Positions 11,635 through 25,161 are shown, counted from the first letter of the stretch. The stretch: 64,000 nucleotides of DNA from Adenanthera pavonina (GCA_026686845.1 JAIVEN010000012.1:15130501-15194500); one strand, 5' to 3'. Translations and numbers: made by a program. Notes: generated from the letters alone by a model not told the origin.

Positions 11635-12959
11635 TTTTTACCTATAGTTTTCAAAGGTTTTCTAGGATTTTTTCTTAAAATTTTAGTTACTACTCCATTA
11701 AAAAAAAAAAAAAAGGAGTGCTAAGTGTAAATGTGAGAATAAGTGGGGGTGAGATTCTGAGAGGACAAATATAATTGTCTAAGAGTAATTTAGCATTTCA
11801 AAATTTAGATTTTGAATTTTGGTCCTTCCAAATAATTGAGATTGAGATTTTTAAGATCCTTCAAAATAAATACCATGCCTTCTTGGTCCTTCAATATAAT
11901 TTTCCTATAAACAAATGCATTTAAAATTAAATGTAAAATAAAGAGTGAAGAAATTAAATGTTTCAATTTGATTTTTGCACAAGATCACATAGGATGGAAT
12001 ATGTTAAATTCCTATAAAAGAAGGAAAATGTTAAATTATTTTTTTTCGAAAAAGGTAAAAACTAATATCGTAATTATAAGGAACATCATTTGAATTTTAA
12101 ATCATATACAGAAAAGTTCGGTGTATTAAAATATTAAATAATACATATAATTGTGGTCAACGTAAACAGATATTATGTAAAAGTAACGTTGAAATCATGT
12201 GTATAATTTAAAAAATTTGTGGTGATTTTGAATCAGGAAGACAAAAATCATTACACATCTAAATCATTATGCATTTGATGATAAACATTGACTACACAAT
12301 ACATCACTATATATGACTCATTCCATGTGGTTTGAAAGTTCATTTGTGCAAAACTGAATTTTTAAAAAATCATGATATTTCATGGCAGTTTTCCAAAATT
12401 ACTCTTAAATAGTAAACAAAAACTATAATAAATATATATATATCATATATTACAATTCACTTCAAATTAACTTCCTACAAAGCATATAGAAAAAACCTTT
12501 ATTGGAAGAGATAAAGCTCACTTCGATAACATTTACACCTCAAAGCGATTAATATTTCACTATTAGTTAGGAAATATTCTTTGTACTCACCAAAAAGTAT
12601 ATGCCTCATAATTCAATTAATTTCACAGTCTTGCACTAGTTTTAACAAATTCTTGCTACACTTCTCCAGAAATTAAAAGCAATCCTTTTTGTTTTTAATT
12701 TTTCAACCTTTTTTTCTTAATTATCAACACACATACAATATAAATTTATAAAAAATCATATTATTTATTAGTTATGACCAATGTGATTTATTTCAAATTT
12801 GATACACTATATGAAACATATCTCTAGTTATTATTGTTGTAGTGAATTTCTTACACAAATTATGTATTATATGGAAAAGATACATTAAATGAAATAAAGG
12901 AGAATTAAATGAAGATATTTTTGTCAATGTTGCATTAATTAATTCTTTCTTAATCTATA

Positions 12960-13245
12960 TTCCCTCTATTCCTTAATATAAGGGACAATTGGAGAAATTT
13001 CTTGTTTTAAAATATAAAGAATATATGAGGTTTATCTAGTGTATTTAATAATTTTTTTCAAAAAATACCCTTAATTAAAATGATATTTTTCCAATACAAT
13101 TTATTTATATTAATTATATGATATAAAAGTTATTAATATTAAATGAGAGCATTTTTTAAACTATTTATATTTATAACAAATTTATTGATTTTCTTGATCC
13201 TCGTAATTTTGTCTCTTATCCCCTTATATTAAGGAATGGATGGAG
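12960..13245. mobile_element. Stowaway-like MITE in unit A
   Basis: Terminal inverted repeats read TTCCCTCTATTCCTTAATAT on the left and the complement at the right end (…TATTAAGGAATGGATGGAG), flanked by TA on both sides. Length is 286 bp. The same element is in unit B at 22663-22948, so it was present before the duplication. Confidence 0.75.
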
Positions 13246-13718
13246 TATGAGATAATCTTAAATAATAAAAAATTAGGGAATGGAGAGAGTATTAAATAGT
13301 AACAAAAGAGCTATATATAAAACAATTAACCGTAAACTTTCGTACAAAGCATGTGGTTTGCAGTCTAAATAGTTTTGCATTTTACTTGAAGCGACGGTTT
13401 AACAAGCTCTGCTATACATTTCTATCACTTAAAAGCAATACTTAATAAAAATTTGCAGCCTTTTTATTCTAATCAAAACACAGACACAGACACAAATAAA
13501 TGTTTCACTTGCCCCTTTAACCAAGGAGAAAAAAAAACTGTTTCACAGGCGGTTTAATACAGTAAGAGACAGAGTACTGACGCAAAGAAATGAAAGTGTA
13601 TGGTGCCCACTTCATTCTTTACTCTCTCTCTCTATATATTTTTTTTCTTTATATCTTTCTTAAAGCAACTATGTTGTAATTTATTTGCTATAAAGACATC
13701 GAACTCCCAAAGAAGCAA

Positions 13719-15168
13719 CTAATAATCAAGAGAAGCAAATTGCAGAAGTTCTGGATTGCTTTCGAATTGAGCCATATGGAGCTGATTCAAAGTCACCCAT
13801 GCCTCTATTCCGTCATCACATTTTGAGGGCATCAAAATGACCACATTTCTTATAGGAACTCCAATAGTACACACCCAACTTGGTTTCCCAAATCCTAAGC
13901 TCACTTCATAGAAACCAAACCTTGTCCAGCTACTGAAGATATAGCAAGGAACTCGTTTTTTTACCAACAAAAACATCACTTCTTCTATTGATTTAAGGAC
14001 CTCAAAAAGCCCTTCAGCATCTCCTTGAAGCTTACTCACATAATCTTTATCAATCTTTTTTATGGATTTCCTCACAACCTCCGCCAAATCTTGCAGCTTT
14101 GCCTCCTTTGTTTCGTCTAATTCCACAACGGGAGAATACGCTGTTTGCCAAAAATTACCTGTAGAACCAAAAGAGAAAACCCAATAATTTTATCAATCAT
14201 AATACTTCCTCTTATCCTATTTATAAGACACATTCTATAGGATTTTTTATAATCTTAATATATTGACCATTACAAAATGTTGAATCATTTATGATTTTTT
14301 TTTAATGTACTCTTCATTAATTGAGTTAGGTTGGGGGGAATAGAAGTCACATATATTTAAAACGGAGATAGGGATTAATGACACTAATTAAGTGTAATTT
14401 TGAATATTGTGATACGTTAAAAAAATTAAGATGTCAGTTAATTATAACCGCTTTTCTTAATTTAGTTAAAAATACCTTATAGATAAGACTAAATGGAATA
14501 ATAATATTTATATGAGAGAGATATGAAGCAGAAAAAGTTGCATCCCCTGAAGGATGCATTCTTATCATGAATTTAGTTCTTACCATGTTATGTACTATAT
14601 AGTGTTACCTATGGTGTTCTCCGGCAATGGTGGCGCATCCGGCTACAAATGTTGACTGCATGTGACACCATAGAATATTGATAAGCTCCTCCGGCAGCTT
14701 GCATGGCAGCTTTCCATGTGAGAGCCGTCACAGCTTCAACTCTGGTGGGTTTATCATTAGAATCTCCATAAACTAATTTATCTCTCAGTTCACACAAGCT
14801 TTTCCTACTGAACAAAAATCTCCTTGATATGATATTCTTTTCACCCATTAATCCGCTTATTATGTCAATCTCTCTTGCTTGGAAAAGCAAAGAAGCCTCC
14901 ATATTAGGAGGAGAACATTTAGAAGCATCATTTCCATCTTCCATTGCCTTTTCAGACCAAGCTTGCAGAAACGAAGCCATTGTTGTTCCATCACAAATTT
15001 TGTGTGAAAAACACACGCCAATCCCCACACTTCCACAGCCAAACTCAGTAACTTGCACTTCCATTATACATGGATATTCTTCATTCTCTGGTTTTGGGTT
15101 GTAAGGATCTAATGGAAGAAACATTTTGATCTCATTGGATTGAGGAGTTTTACTCTTGAGAAAATCTG
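13719..15168 (-). pseudogene. BAHD acyltransferase pseudogene (copy A)
   Basis: Exon 2 (14158-13719) is complete and differs from the intact copy B by a single residue in 135 (Tyr for Phe). Exon 1 (from 15168 to 14609) lacks the first 109 residues, because homology ends at 15168, and has a 1-bp deletion near 14635 that shifts the frame just before the intron. The HKICD catalytic motif is still readable. The intron (14159-14608) keeps its GT and AG. With no start, no N-terminal domain and a frameshift it cannot make an active enzyme. Confidence 0.92.
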
Positions 15169-16357
15169 GTTTTGAATGTGACCTGCTACTAAAATTTCCC
15201 CCTATCTCATCCCCTCAAGCATCCCAAATGATAGGCATGAGCTATAACAATGGAGTTCAGAGTGCTAAGGAGAATAAAGAAGAGAATGATGCTTGACGGT
15301 ATTTTTAAGCTATGAGTGTATATTTTGAAGTAATATATAAAACCATATATATACTTTCAGATATGTAACATTATACTATTATGTCCTTATGAGCATTATG
15401 AAATATTTGGCATGGATTTGAGACATGGATTGATCATGTGAACATGTTATAAAGCCTATTTTCCATGATTATCTTGCAAATAGCTCATTTTGTAGCAATA
15501 AAAGTAAAGTTAACACTGTTTAACTAAAACAGGTCAAGTAAGTCAAGTGTTATATATGTTCTGAAAGTAGAGAAAACAAGCTTTCTAATGAGTGAAAAAA
15601 CATGTAATATGGGTATATGTGTGATTTATAGTGTAATTTTAAATTTGAGGATCAAAACTAGACAGTGATATGAAGGCTGTGAAGTTTAGTGAATAAATTA
15701 CTTCTTTTTGGAAACTGATATAAAATTGTATAGAGCTCTAAAAATTCATTGGTTTATATTTGTGAAAATTTTTACATTTTGAGGTTAATATGCCACTAGT
15801 TTTAGTTCAATTGGAGTTGTACAATGAAAGATATACAAGTTTTTCTAATACTATTTCAATAAAAAGTGATGTTCTAATCCTTAGTGATTCAAATTGATGC
15901 TATGCACTATCTAAGCTAAATAAATGTATAAGAAAAATATAATTGTAAGAAGACATACATAATTTTCCAATGACATAGGGAATGCATAGTTAGTCATGAA
16001 TTTTTAAAGTTATCGCCAAAATCCTAAAAAAGAGAAAAATGACAATTTGAATAGTAAAAATTTAAGTAATATATTGTATGATTTGGTCCAGACAAATACA
16101 AGTTTTATATTTTTCTCTTATAGATCATGTTTCAAACTTCATTTAGAGACTTGAATCACATCAATAGGATTTTTTTAGAATTAGTTATGATTTTTCAAAA
16201 TTTATCCAAAAAACTTAGGTACCAAATCAATAATAATACGTTTTTTTTAATTTTAATTATTTTGAACCCATTGATGACTCAAGCCTCTAACATGAGTTAT
16301 TTGAATATTAAATATGCTATACTACTTGGAAAATACATGATAAAGTAAAATGTTACA
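15169..16357 (+). repeat. Non-coding DNA ending in a probable gypsy LTR remnant
   Basis: No gene is seen. The last ~260 bases resemble the 3' part of the chromovirus LTR at 33812-36372 (a 'gacttgaatcacat...ttagttatgatttttcaaa' passage) and end AAAATGTTACA at 16357, the usual LTR terminus. The left end could not be fixed. Confidence 0.45.
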
Positions 16358-17347
16358 AAGAGTTAAAGTCAAAGTTTGTGTAGTGTTGGTCCATTCTTAC
16401 CTAGGCCGGTATTTACCCATGGTCAACTTTATGTTGCAGTTTCCAGAGTGCAAAGTAAGAAGGTTTGAAGATACTAGCTAATTCCTAACTCAAATGGTAA
16501 TTCAATTCACAAAACTTCAAATATTGTATATAGAGAAGTTTTCATTAATTTGTCCTATGTATGGTTAATAAGTTTTAGTAGTGGTGGGACTTAATATAAT
16601 GGCATTACTTGATAATTGATAAACAAAACTTTTCTTTGGTTAATACGTTATATCGTAGAATATTTTAATTTAGTATTAAAATATTGGGACCTTAGTTAGC
16701 ATTAATTTTTATTTAACTCGTTTAAATTTTATGTAATGTCATCGATCTATTGATTGATACAAGATTATAGATATTATTAGCTTTGATGCATGAAGAAATT
16801 TGAATGTAATATTTTTTTTTTGGTAGAATTTGAATGTAATATTTAATTACTGTAATTTTCATTCCATCCATGGGTTGAATTCATGTAGTTTCCAAATCAT
16901 GCATTGAGAATGATTATGTTACTTATTCATTGTTAGGTTGTGTTGAATCTAAATTCACATAATTTGAATGTGTTGTAAACTTTTTATTGAAATTACACTG
17001 TATTACTTTATTTATTCTAGCGATTAGCTTTTTTTAATATATTTAATTATGTATATTATGATTTAATTAATATTATGCATAATTAAATCACGATTGTGAT
17101 ATACACTTATCACCATACTAATTCATATTGTTTAACATAGAATCAGGTTTGTTATTGATGCTTAAAGTCAATTCATAATCAGATATAAAAAAAAAAAAAT
17201 TAATGCTTCGTGCATCACGCATGTGGGGATTTCAGTCACCAAATTATATGTGACTGAGAACTGACGGTGCGGCAAATGAGAAGGAGGGAGAGAATATTGC
17301 GTCTAGTTTTTCTTTTTTTTTTTCCCACTACTGGGTCTTAGATTGTA

Positions 17348-17632
17348 CTCCCTCCGATCTAAAATATAAAAGATTTCTAATTACTTCATGCATATTAAAG
17401 AAAGTTGGTTACACTCTTAAACTTCTAAAAAAAAAACTCAATATCCTATTTTTGCCCTTATTAATTACTAATAGTTAAAGTTATTTCCACTCTTTTCTAT
17501 TACAAGTTATGAGACTAATTATCAATGAATATGGATAAAAAAGGTAAACTACTACTAATAATTGCATGACATCTTATATTATGGATCAAAGAAAAGTTCT
17601 AAAAAATTTCTTATATTTTAAATCGGAGGGAG
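17348..17632. mobile_element. Stowaway MITE
   Basis: Ends read CTCCCTCCGATCTAAAATAT and its complement, flanked by TA at 17346-17347 and 17633-17634. The CTCCCTCCG terminus and TA duplication are diagnostic of Stowaway elements. Length is 285 bp and it has no coding capacity. Confidence 0.9.
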
Positions 17633-19216
17633 TATATGAATAAAGAGGACTCCATAAGAAAATTTGTAGTATTTTGAATTTTAATAAGGATTTGTAAAAT
17701 AATTTTAGTCTACGCACTAATTACGGCTTGATTTTTGGATCATGTCCATAGATGTGCTATATGAAAGTGTCGTTTGTTAATAGTTGATGAACAAACACAA
17801 ATTTCAAAGTGTGTTTTGATTGTTTTCTCTTAGCTAGTCTCATATTTATTAATTTATTCATATGTTAATTCATTACTTCAGAAACCGTACGATATTTATA
17901 AATATTAAAACTATTTTTTATAGAATTTACGCATAGATTCAATTTTATAGTTGACAGTAATATCCAATATCCATGATTATTTTCTTTTTGTGGCCAGACA
18001 TGATTATCTTATTATAATATATCATTGACAAATTTTTTCTTATTTATTTATTTATTCTTGGTGCATAACCATATGATATTTAGAACTGTCTTAAACTCTA
18101 ACTAATTCAAATCAAACCTATTTATTGACAAAAAAGTGCTTGATTATTTTTTTTTTATTTTTTGAGGAATATATTTATCTTTTTTTTCCTATCTTTTATA
18201 TGTATATATATATTAAATATTTTAAAGATATGCTAATTTGTTGGTTCTCTTTATTGACTTTTTTTAGAAAAAGTTTTACGTAAATTTTTAATGTAGATTG
18301 CATTTTTTCCAATGAAATCACATTGCTTATTTTAGTGGTCCAAAATATTGAATTGAAAGACAATTTTAAATTCTGTAGTGGAATTTTTTTCATCTAACTT
18401 GCTTGAACAGATTCACCCAGGACCCAGCCAGGCCTAACAATCATACCAAGTCAGATCAGAATAAACCAAATTATAAGTCCACTGATAATTTAATTAATTT
18501 TATTCAGTACAACAATTACCAAGAAAGATGATTTCATATATTGATTTAACGTAAATAAATAAAGCATGTAGAGTAATGGACCAAGTCAATGAAGACAAAT
18601 CCAAGAGATTGGGGTTGTCCTATATATGGAGGGATTAATTTTAATTCCCATATTGACTCTGTTCACAGGTACGTATAGTGACAGTCAATAATCATTAATC
18701 ACTAAGTTAATTAACATTAAACTATGACTTTCATCGCAATCATCAAATTAAACTTATATGTAACTGAGATAACTAATTGAGTTCATTTTTCCAGTTTTAA
18801 TTGGATTTCATGCTTCACCTTTTAGCCCATCGCATTTACCTAATTTTAACTAGCTAGCTATAGTGGCTAATCATATAGTTATCAATATGTATAAGAAAGA
18901 TAAAAATATGTTTTAGCTGCCAAAATGTGGTGTCTACAGTATTTCAATGTTATATAGTTGTGAATCATGTGATAGAGGTATCTTTCTAATCATCCAATTA
19001 TTTCCGTCAACTTAATATATAATATTCATTCTTGAAGGACCACGAAGTTTTTTTCTTATCTGATCACTTTTGCCATATCCATGGTGGTGATCTTTTTTTT
19101 TTTGTCCTTTGTCATAATGTGTCAAAAAGACCTTGAATAGCAGTGCAATAGTAGTTAGTCCAATCCGCAAGAAGTGATGATAATTTGTCTATAGTGTGTA
19201 TATATAAAATGATGTT

Positions 19217-19275
19217 TCTTTAAAAGAAAATGGTTGAGTGCTTCAATAAAAGAAAATGGTTGAGTGCTTCAATAA
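19217..19275. repeat. Short tandem repeat
   Basis: The unit AAAATGGTTGAGTGCTTCAA is present twice in a row with a short AT spacer. Confidence 0.8.
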
Positions 19276-19368
19276 ATGATGAATATGAAATAGTACATGG
19301 TTAAGCAGAGGTCCTTATCGTGGACTACCCTAATTATCGCTTCGTAACAATACTTTGTACTTAATTGA

Positions 19369-19993
19369 TTTTTTTTTTTTTGGAGAAATAAGCTTTCAGT
19401 TCGTAAAGTTCTAGATGATTTTGAAATTTGTTCTTGGACTTTAAATGTCTTTTTAATGAATTCCATAAAGTTTTGGCCGTGGAACATGTTGGTCCCCTCA
19501 TTTCCATATATTTTAGCAAGGACTTCCATGTGGTATAAACTCCATTAAACTTGCTGAGGTGGCCGATGGAGGAACGTGTGGCAACTGAGAGGATAGCAAT
19601 CATAGAAAACACACTGTACTTAATCTTCCAGCTATACAAAACTTGCAGAGAGATCTCAATGATTTGCACGGATCTCTCTCCCTCAATGCTTCGTGCAGCT
19701 CTCACTCCAAGATTCGCACAGGTCTCTAGTAAAAGCCTAACCTTGGTAAATGGCACTTCCTCCATTGATCTAGCTAGAAGATTAAAGTCAAGTGTGTTGT
19801 CTATTTGCTATACTCCCAGTAGCCACATGGAAGTCCTCACTACAATATATGGAGAAAAAAAGAAAGAAAGAAAGGGACAAACTTATTACGTACACAGCCA
19901 AAACTTCTGAGTTCACTAAAAATAACAATAAAGTCCAAGGACTAATTTCAAAATCACTTAAAACTATAGGGACTAAAAGCATATTTTTTTAAA
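19369..19993. repeat. Inverted-repeat (foldback or MITE-like) element
   Basis: The outer arms 19369-19530 and 19826-19993 are diverged inverted copies of each other: the complement of the left arm and the right arm share GGAAGTCCT, AATATATGGA, CAGCCAAAACTT-type and AAAGTCCAAG...ATTTCAAAATCA blocks in the same order. The middle is weakly self-complementary too. Long open frames on both strands (19361-19765 minus, 19551-19910 plus) look like a by-product of this structure and match no family I know. Confidence 0.6.
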
Positions 19994-21336
19994 GGGATGA
20001 ATAGTTTTACAGTATTTCATTTTTTTTATTGAACTTGTATCTTGATTAAATTAATTTGCTCCATCGCCTTTTGTGGTAAAATACTACTTGGTGGTAAAGC
20101 TTTATAGTTCTTTGTAATTCTACATAACTTAATTTAGATTAATTTAAGCCTAATAAATCTTCTAGTTAAAGTGAAGTAATTCTATCATAACTAAAAAATA
20201 ATAATAATTTGCTCAAACTTTTTTTAACTTCTTTTTATCGTTTTGAAAAAATAATTAAATATTTAACGACAAGCAAACAATTATATATGATTCAACTGTA
20301 AGAAAATGAATAATTAAATAGCTATTATATTCACCTTTCAGTTTGCCACATGATGAAAGCCGATAAATTTGACACTCATTAAGTCATGCAGATATCGATC
20401 CACAGAAAGGTCAAAATTCAACAACAATAATAATAAATAAAAAGTTAAGATAAGAAAAAGAGAGGCAATTAATTTTTTAAGATAAATTTAGATACAACTC
20501 TATGTAGGTTTTTTAATTAAAACATGGTAAGCATATATATATATATATAATTTTTAGATGTATAATGACAAATCGATAATTTTACAGAAAAATTATATAA
20601 TTATTTGAAAAATTATGCTCTTATAGAATTTCTTTTTGAAAAGTGTCTATTTTTTCCTTTTCAATTAACAACTTTAACAGGGTTTTAAGGAATAGCACAT
20701 AAGTTCTTTTAAAAATAAAATTGCACTTAAACGTTAAATAGTGTTATTTCCAACTAGAGTGGGCACGTAATTGCATAGTCTAAGTAAGCCACATTATTTC
20801 TGCTCGTGAACAGTATGGCCACTTAAATTTTATTTTTAATTTTCTATTGATAGCTTGTCGAGTGGATTTTGAATAATGAATGTTCATATGAAGTGTGTAT
20901 TCGATCTTCAATCGCTGTAGCTCGTGCAGGGTTATCTGAGTTAGGTCAATTTTTTAATAAACTTTTTTTTATTTAGCAGAATTATTGTCAGTTGCTCAAC
21001 AAATCTTGAAAAAAACCTGACAATAAAATGATAAGGATTTCTACTTACAAACTATGTAGACTTTGATCCCTTTTAAGGGTATCTAGATCTTGAACTTTTA
21101 TCCTAGGTCATTTGCCATATAAAAAATAATATAAATTTATTATTCTTCCCATCTATTTTTTTCTTTCTTAGAAAAAATAATGACATGCAATTAACATGAA
21201 TAATTGAAATAATTTTTAAGACCATATCTATACATAACGCAATTAGTTTAGGGTAACTGTTGCCATTAATAGATGACATAAGGTATCTAACATCTTCTCA
21301 CACATAATTGACTTCCTAATCCAACTTTATTGTTTG

Positions 21337-24300
21337 TTTTTGCCTATATTTTTCAAAGGTTTTTCAAGATTTTCCCTTAAAATTTTAATAACTACTCTAT
21401 TTTTTTTTTAAATTGAGTTCTAAGTGTAAATGTGAGAATAAGTGGCGGGTGAGATTCTGAGAGGACAAATATAATTGTCTAAGAGTAATTTAGTATTTCA
21501 AAATTTAGATTTTGAATTTTGGTCATTCCGAATAATTGAGGTTGAGATTTTTAAGATCCTTCAAAATAAATACCATGCCTTCTTGGTCCTTCAATATAAT
21601 TTTCCTATGAACAAATGCATTTAAAATTAAATGTAAAATAAAGAGTGAAGAAATTAAATGTTTCAATTTGATTTTGACACAAGATCACATATGATGGAAT
21701 ATGTTAAATTCCTATAAAAGAAGGAAAATGTTACATTATTTTTTTCGAAAAAGGCAAAAACTAATATCGTAATTATAAGGATTGTCATTTGAATTTTAAA
21801 TCATATACAGAAAAATTCGGTGTATTAAAATATAAAATAATACATATAATTGTGGTCAACGTAAACAGATATTATGTAAAAGTAACGTTGAAATCATGTA
21901 TATAATTAAAAAAATATGTGGTGATTTTGAATCAGGAAGACAGAAATCATTACACATCTAAATCATTATGCATTTGATGATAAACATTGACTACACAATA
22001 CATCACTATATATGACTCATTCCATGTGGTTTGAAAGTTCATTTATGCAAAACTGAATTTTTCAAAAATCATGATATTTCATGGCAGTTTTCCAAAATTA
22101 CGCTTAAATAGTAAACAAAAACTATAATATATATATATATATATATCATATATTACAATTCACTTTAAATTAACTTCCTACAAAGCATATAGAAAAAACC
22201 TTTGTTGAAAGAGACAAAACCCACTTCGATAATATTTCTACCTCAAAGTAATTTGTATTTGACTATTAGTTGGGAAATATTTTTTGTGCTCACCAAAAAG
22301 TATATGCCTCATAATTCAATTAATTTCATAGTTTAGCACTAGTTTTAACAAATTCTTGCTACACTTTTCCAGAAATTAGAAGCAATCCTTTTTGTTTTTA
22401 ATTTTTCAACCTTTTTTTCTTAATTATCAACACACATACAATATAAATTTTAAAAAAATCAGATTATTTATTAGTTATGACCAATGTGATTTATTTCAAA
22501 TTCAATACACTATATGAAACATATCTCTAGTTATTATTGTTGTAGTGAATTTCTTACACAAATTATGTATTATATGGAAAAGATACATTAAATGAAATAA
22601 AGGAGAATTAAATGAAGATATTTTTGTCAATGTTGCATTAATTAATTCTTTCTTAATCTATATTTCCTTTATTCCTTAATATAAGGGACAATTGGAGAAA
22701 TTTCTTGTTTTAAAATATAAAGAATATATGAGGTTTATCTAGTGTATTTAATAATTTTTTTCAAAAAATATCCTTAATTAAAATGACATTTTTCCAATAT
22801 AATTTATTTATATTAATTATATGATATAAAAGTTATTAATATTAAATGAGAATATTTTTTAAACTATTTATATTTCTAACAAATTTATTGATTTTCTTGA
22901 TCCTCGTAATTTTGTCTTTTATCCCCTTATATTAAGGAATGGATGGAGTATGAGATAATCTTAAATAATAAAAAATTAGGGAATGGAGAGAGTATTAAAT
23001 AGTAACAAAAGAGCTATATATAAAACAATTAACCTTAAACTTTCGTACAAAGCATGTGGTTTGCAGTCTAAATAGTTTTGCATTTTACTTGAAGCGACGG
23101 TTTAACAAGCTCTGCTATACATTTCTATCACTTAAAAGCAATACTTAATAAAAATTTGCAGCCTTTTTATTCTAATCAAAACACAGACACAGACACAAAT
23201 AAATGTTTCACTTGCCCCTTTAACCAAGGAGAAAAAAAAACTGTTTCACAGGCGGTTTAATACAGTAAGAGACAGAGTACTGACGCAAAGAAATGAAAGT
23301 GTATGGTGCCCACTTCATTCTTTACTCTCTCTCTCTCTATATTTTTTTTCTTTATATCTTTCTTAAAGCAACTATGTTGTAATTTATTTGCTATAAAGAC
23401 ATCGAACTCCCAAAGAAGCAACTAATAATCAAGAGAAGCAAATTGCAGAAGTTCTGGATTGCTTTCGAATTGAGCCATATGGAGCTGATTCAAAGTCACC
23501 CATGCCTCTATTCCGTCATCACATTTTGAGGGCATCAAAATGACCACATTTCTTATAGGAACTCCAATAGTACACACCCAACTTGGTTTCCCAAATCCTA
23601 AGCTCACTTCATAGAAACCAAACCTTGTCCAGCTACTGAAGATATAGCAAGGAACTCGTTTTTTTACCAACAAAAACATCACTTCTTCTATTGATTTAAG
23701 GACCTCAAAAAGCCCTTCAGCATCTCCTTGAAGCTTACTCACAAAATCTTTATCAATCTTTTTTATGGATTTCCTCACAACCTCCGCCAAATCTTGCAGC
23801 TTTGCCTCCTTTGTTTCGTCTAATTCCACAACGGGAGAATACGCTGTTTGCCAAAAATTACCTGTAGAACCAAAAGAGAAAACCCAATAATTTTATCAAT
23901 CATAATACTTCCTCTTATCCTATTTATAAGACACATTCTATAGGATTTTTTATAATCTTCATATATTGACCATTACAAAATGTTGAATCATTTATGATTT
24001 TTTTTTAATGTACCCTTCATTAATTGAGTTGGGTAGGATTTAGTGACTCTAATTAAGTGTAATTTTAATTGTTGTGATATGTTAAAAAAAATTAAGATGT
24101 CAGTTAATTTTAACCACTTTTTTTAATTTAGTTAAAAATACCTTATAGATAAGACTGAATGGAATAATAATATTTATATGAGAGAGATATAAAGCAGAAA
24201 AAGTTGCATCCCCTGAAGGATGCATTCTTATCATGAATTTAGTTCTTACCATGTTATATATCATCTTACCTATGGTGTTCTCCGGCAATGGTGGCGCCAT

Positions 24301-24836
24301 CCGGCTACGAATGTTGACTGCATGTGACACCATAGAATATTGATAAGCTCCTCCTGCAGCTTGCATGGCAGCTTTCCATATGAGAGCCGTCACAGCTTCA
24401 ACTCTGGTGGGTTTATCATTAGAGTCTCCATAAACTAATCTATCTCTAAGTTCACACAAGCTTTTCCCACTGAACAAAAATCTCCTTGATGTGATATTCT
24501 TCTCACCCATTAATCCGCTCGTTATGTCAATCTCTATCTCCCTTGCTGGGAAAAGCAAAGAAGCCTCCATATTAGGAAGAGAATGTTTAGGAGCATCATT
24601 TCCTTCTTCCATTGCTTTTTCAGACCAAGCTTGCAGAAACGAAGCCATTGTTGTTCCATCACAAATTTTGTGTGAAATGCACACGCCAATCCCCACACTT
24701 CCACAGCCAAACTCAGTAACTTGAACTTCCATTATGCGACGATATTCTTCATTCTCTGGTTTTGGGTTGTAAGGATCTAATGGAAGAAACATTTTGATCT
24801 CATTAGATTGAGGGGTTTTACTCTTTAGAAAATCTG
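21337..24836 (+). repeat. Segmental duplication unit B (right copy)
   Basis: Direct repeat of 11635-15168, carrying the intact acyltransferase. Differences are few in the downstream DNA and exon 2, but more frequent in the intron (about 42 bp length difference) and exon 1. Confidence 0.93.
22663..22948. mobile_element. Stowaway-like MITE in unit B
   Basis: Paralogous copy of the MITE at 12960-13245, at the same place in the duplicated segment. Confidence 0.72.
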
Positions 24837-25161
24837 AGAGCTGAAGTGGGATTCTAGCCTCAAGATAAAGAACACCTTCGTCGTCGCAATCGACATAGGC
24901 ATTGCTTTTTTCTCCTTTGAATCTTCCACAAAATGGGTAGTAAAGAGTGAGAACTTGTGATAGCGAAGCCCTTAGCTTTTGAGATATTTTAGTGAATGAA
25001 AGATCACAGGGAGAATAGAAAAGGACGACCGGAACGTAAAATGAATGAGTAGCTAACTGGTCGAGGATAGAGATTTTGAAGTGTTGAAGATGAGATGGTG
25101 TTGGAGATGATGGCTTTATAGTGTTTTTGGACACAATCTCCACTTTAGCTACTTCCACCAT
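23422..25161 (-). CDS. BAHD acyltransferase, intact two-exon gene (copy B)
   Basis: Exon 1 is 25161-24270 and exon 2 is 23861-23422, with an intron bounded by GTAAG and CTACAG; splicing completes a glycine codon and gives 443 residues, normal for BAHD enzymes. These cytosolic enzymes transfer an acyl group from acyl-CoA to an alcohol or amine. The N-terminus (IKPSSPTPSHL) is of the clade III, vinorine synthase-like type. The catalytic HxxxD motif is HKICD at residues 164-168. The usual DFGWG motif is replaced by SLGFG at 384-388, so its conserved Asp is lost; this motif is mainly structural, so activity is possible but uncertain. Substrate cannot be told from sequence. A degraded paralogue lies 9.7 kb to the left. 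The start at 25161 is the first Met, and the family N-terminus begins there. Confidence 0.9.

Larger units (their letters stand above)
11635..15168 (+). repeat. Segmental duplication unit A (left copy)
   Basis: Direct repeat of 21337-24836. It covers about 2.1 kb of non-coding DNA downstream of the acyltransferase, exon 2, the intron and most of exon 1. Similarity starts right at the gypsy LTR edge, so its left limit may have been cut by that insertion, and ends abruptly at 15168, inside exon 1. Confidence 0.93.
16358..21336. other. AT-rich intergenic DNA between the BAHD copies
   Basis: I see no gene. The open frames are short and of random composition. The stretch holds a MITE (17348-17632), a short tandem repeat (19217-19275) and an inverted-repeat element (19369-19993), listed separately; the rest shows nothing I can identify. 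Confidence 0.6.

Noticed and set aside
14829..15104. Plus-strand frame of 91 codons, and the similar one at 24491-24724
   Set aside because: Antisense shadows of the acyltransferase exon.
19361..19910. Protein-coding gene on either strand
   Set aside because: Frames on both strands arise from an inverted repeat and resemble no known protein.
24100..24269. C-terminal extension of the acyltransferase read straight through exon 1
   Set aside because: This is intron: GTAAG donor at 24269 and CTACAG acceptor at 23862 join exon 1 to a family-matching exon 2.
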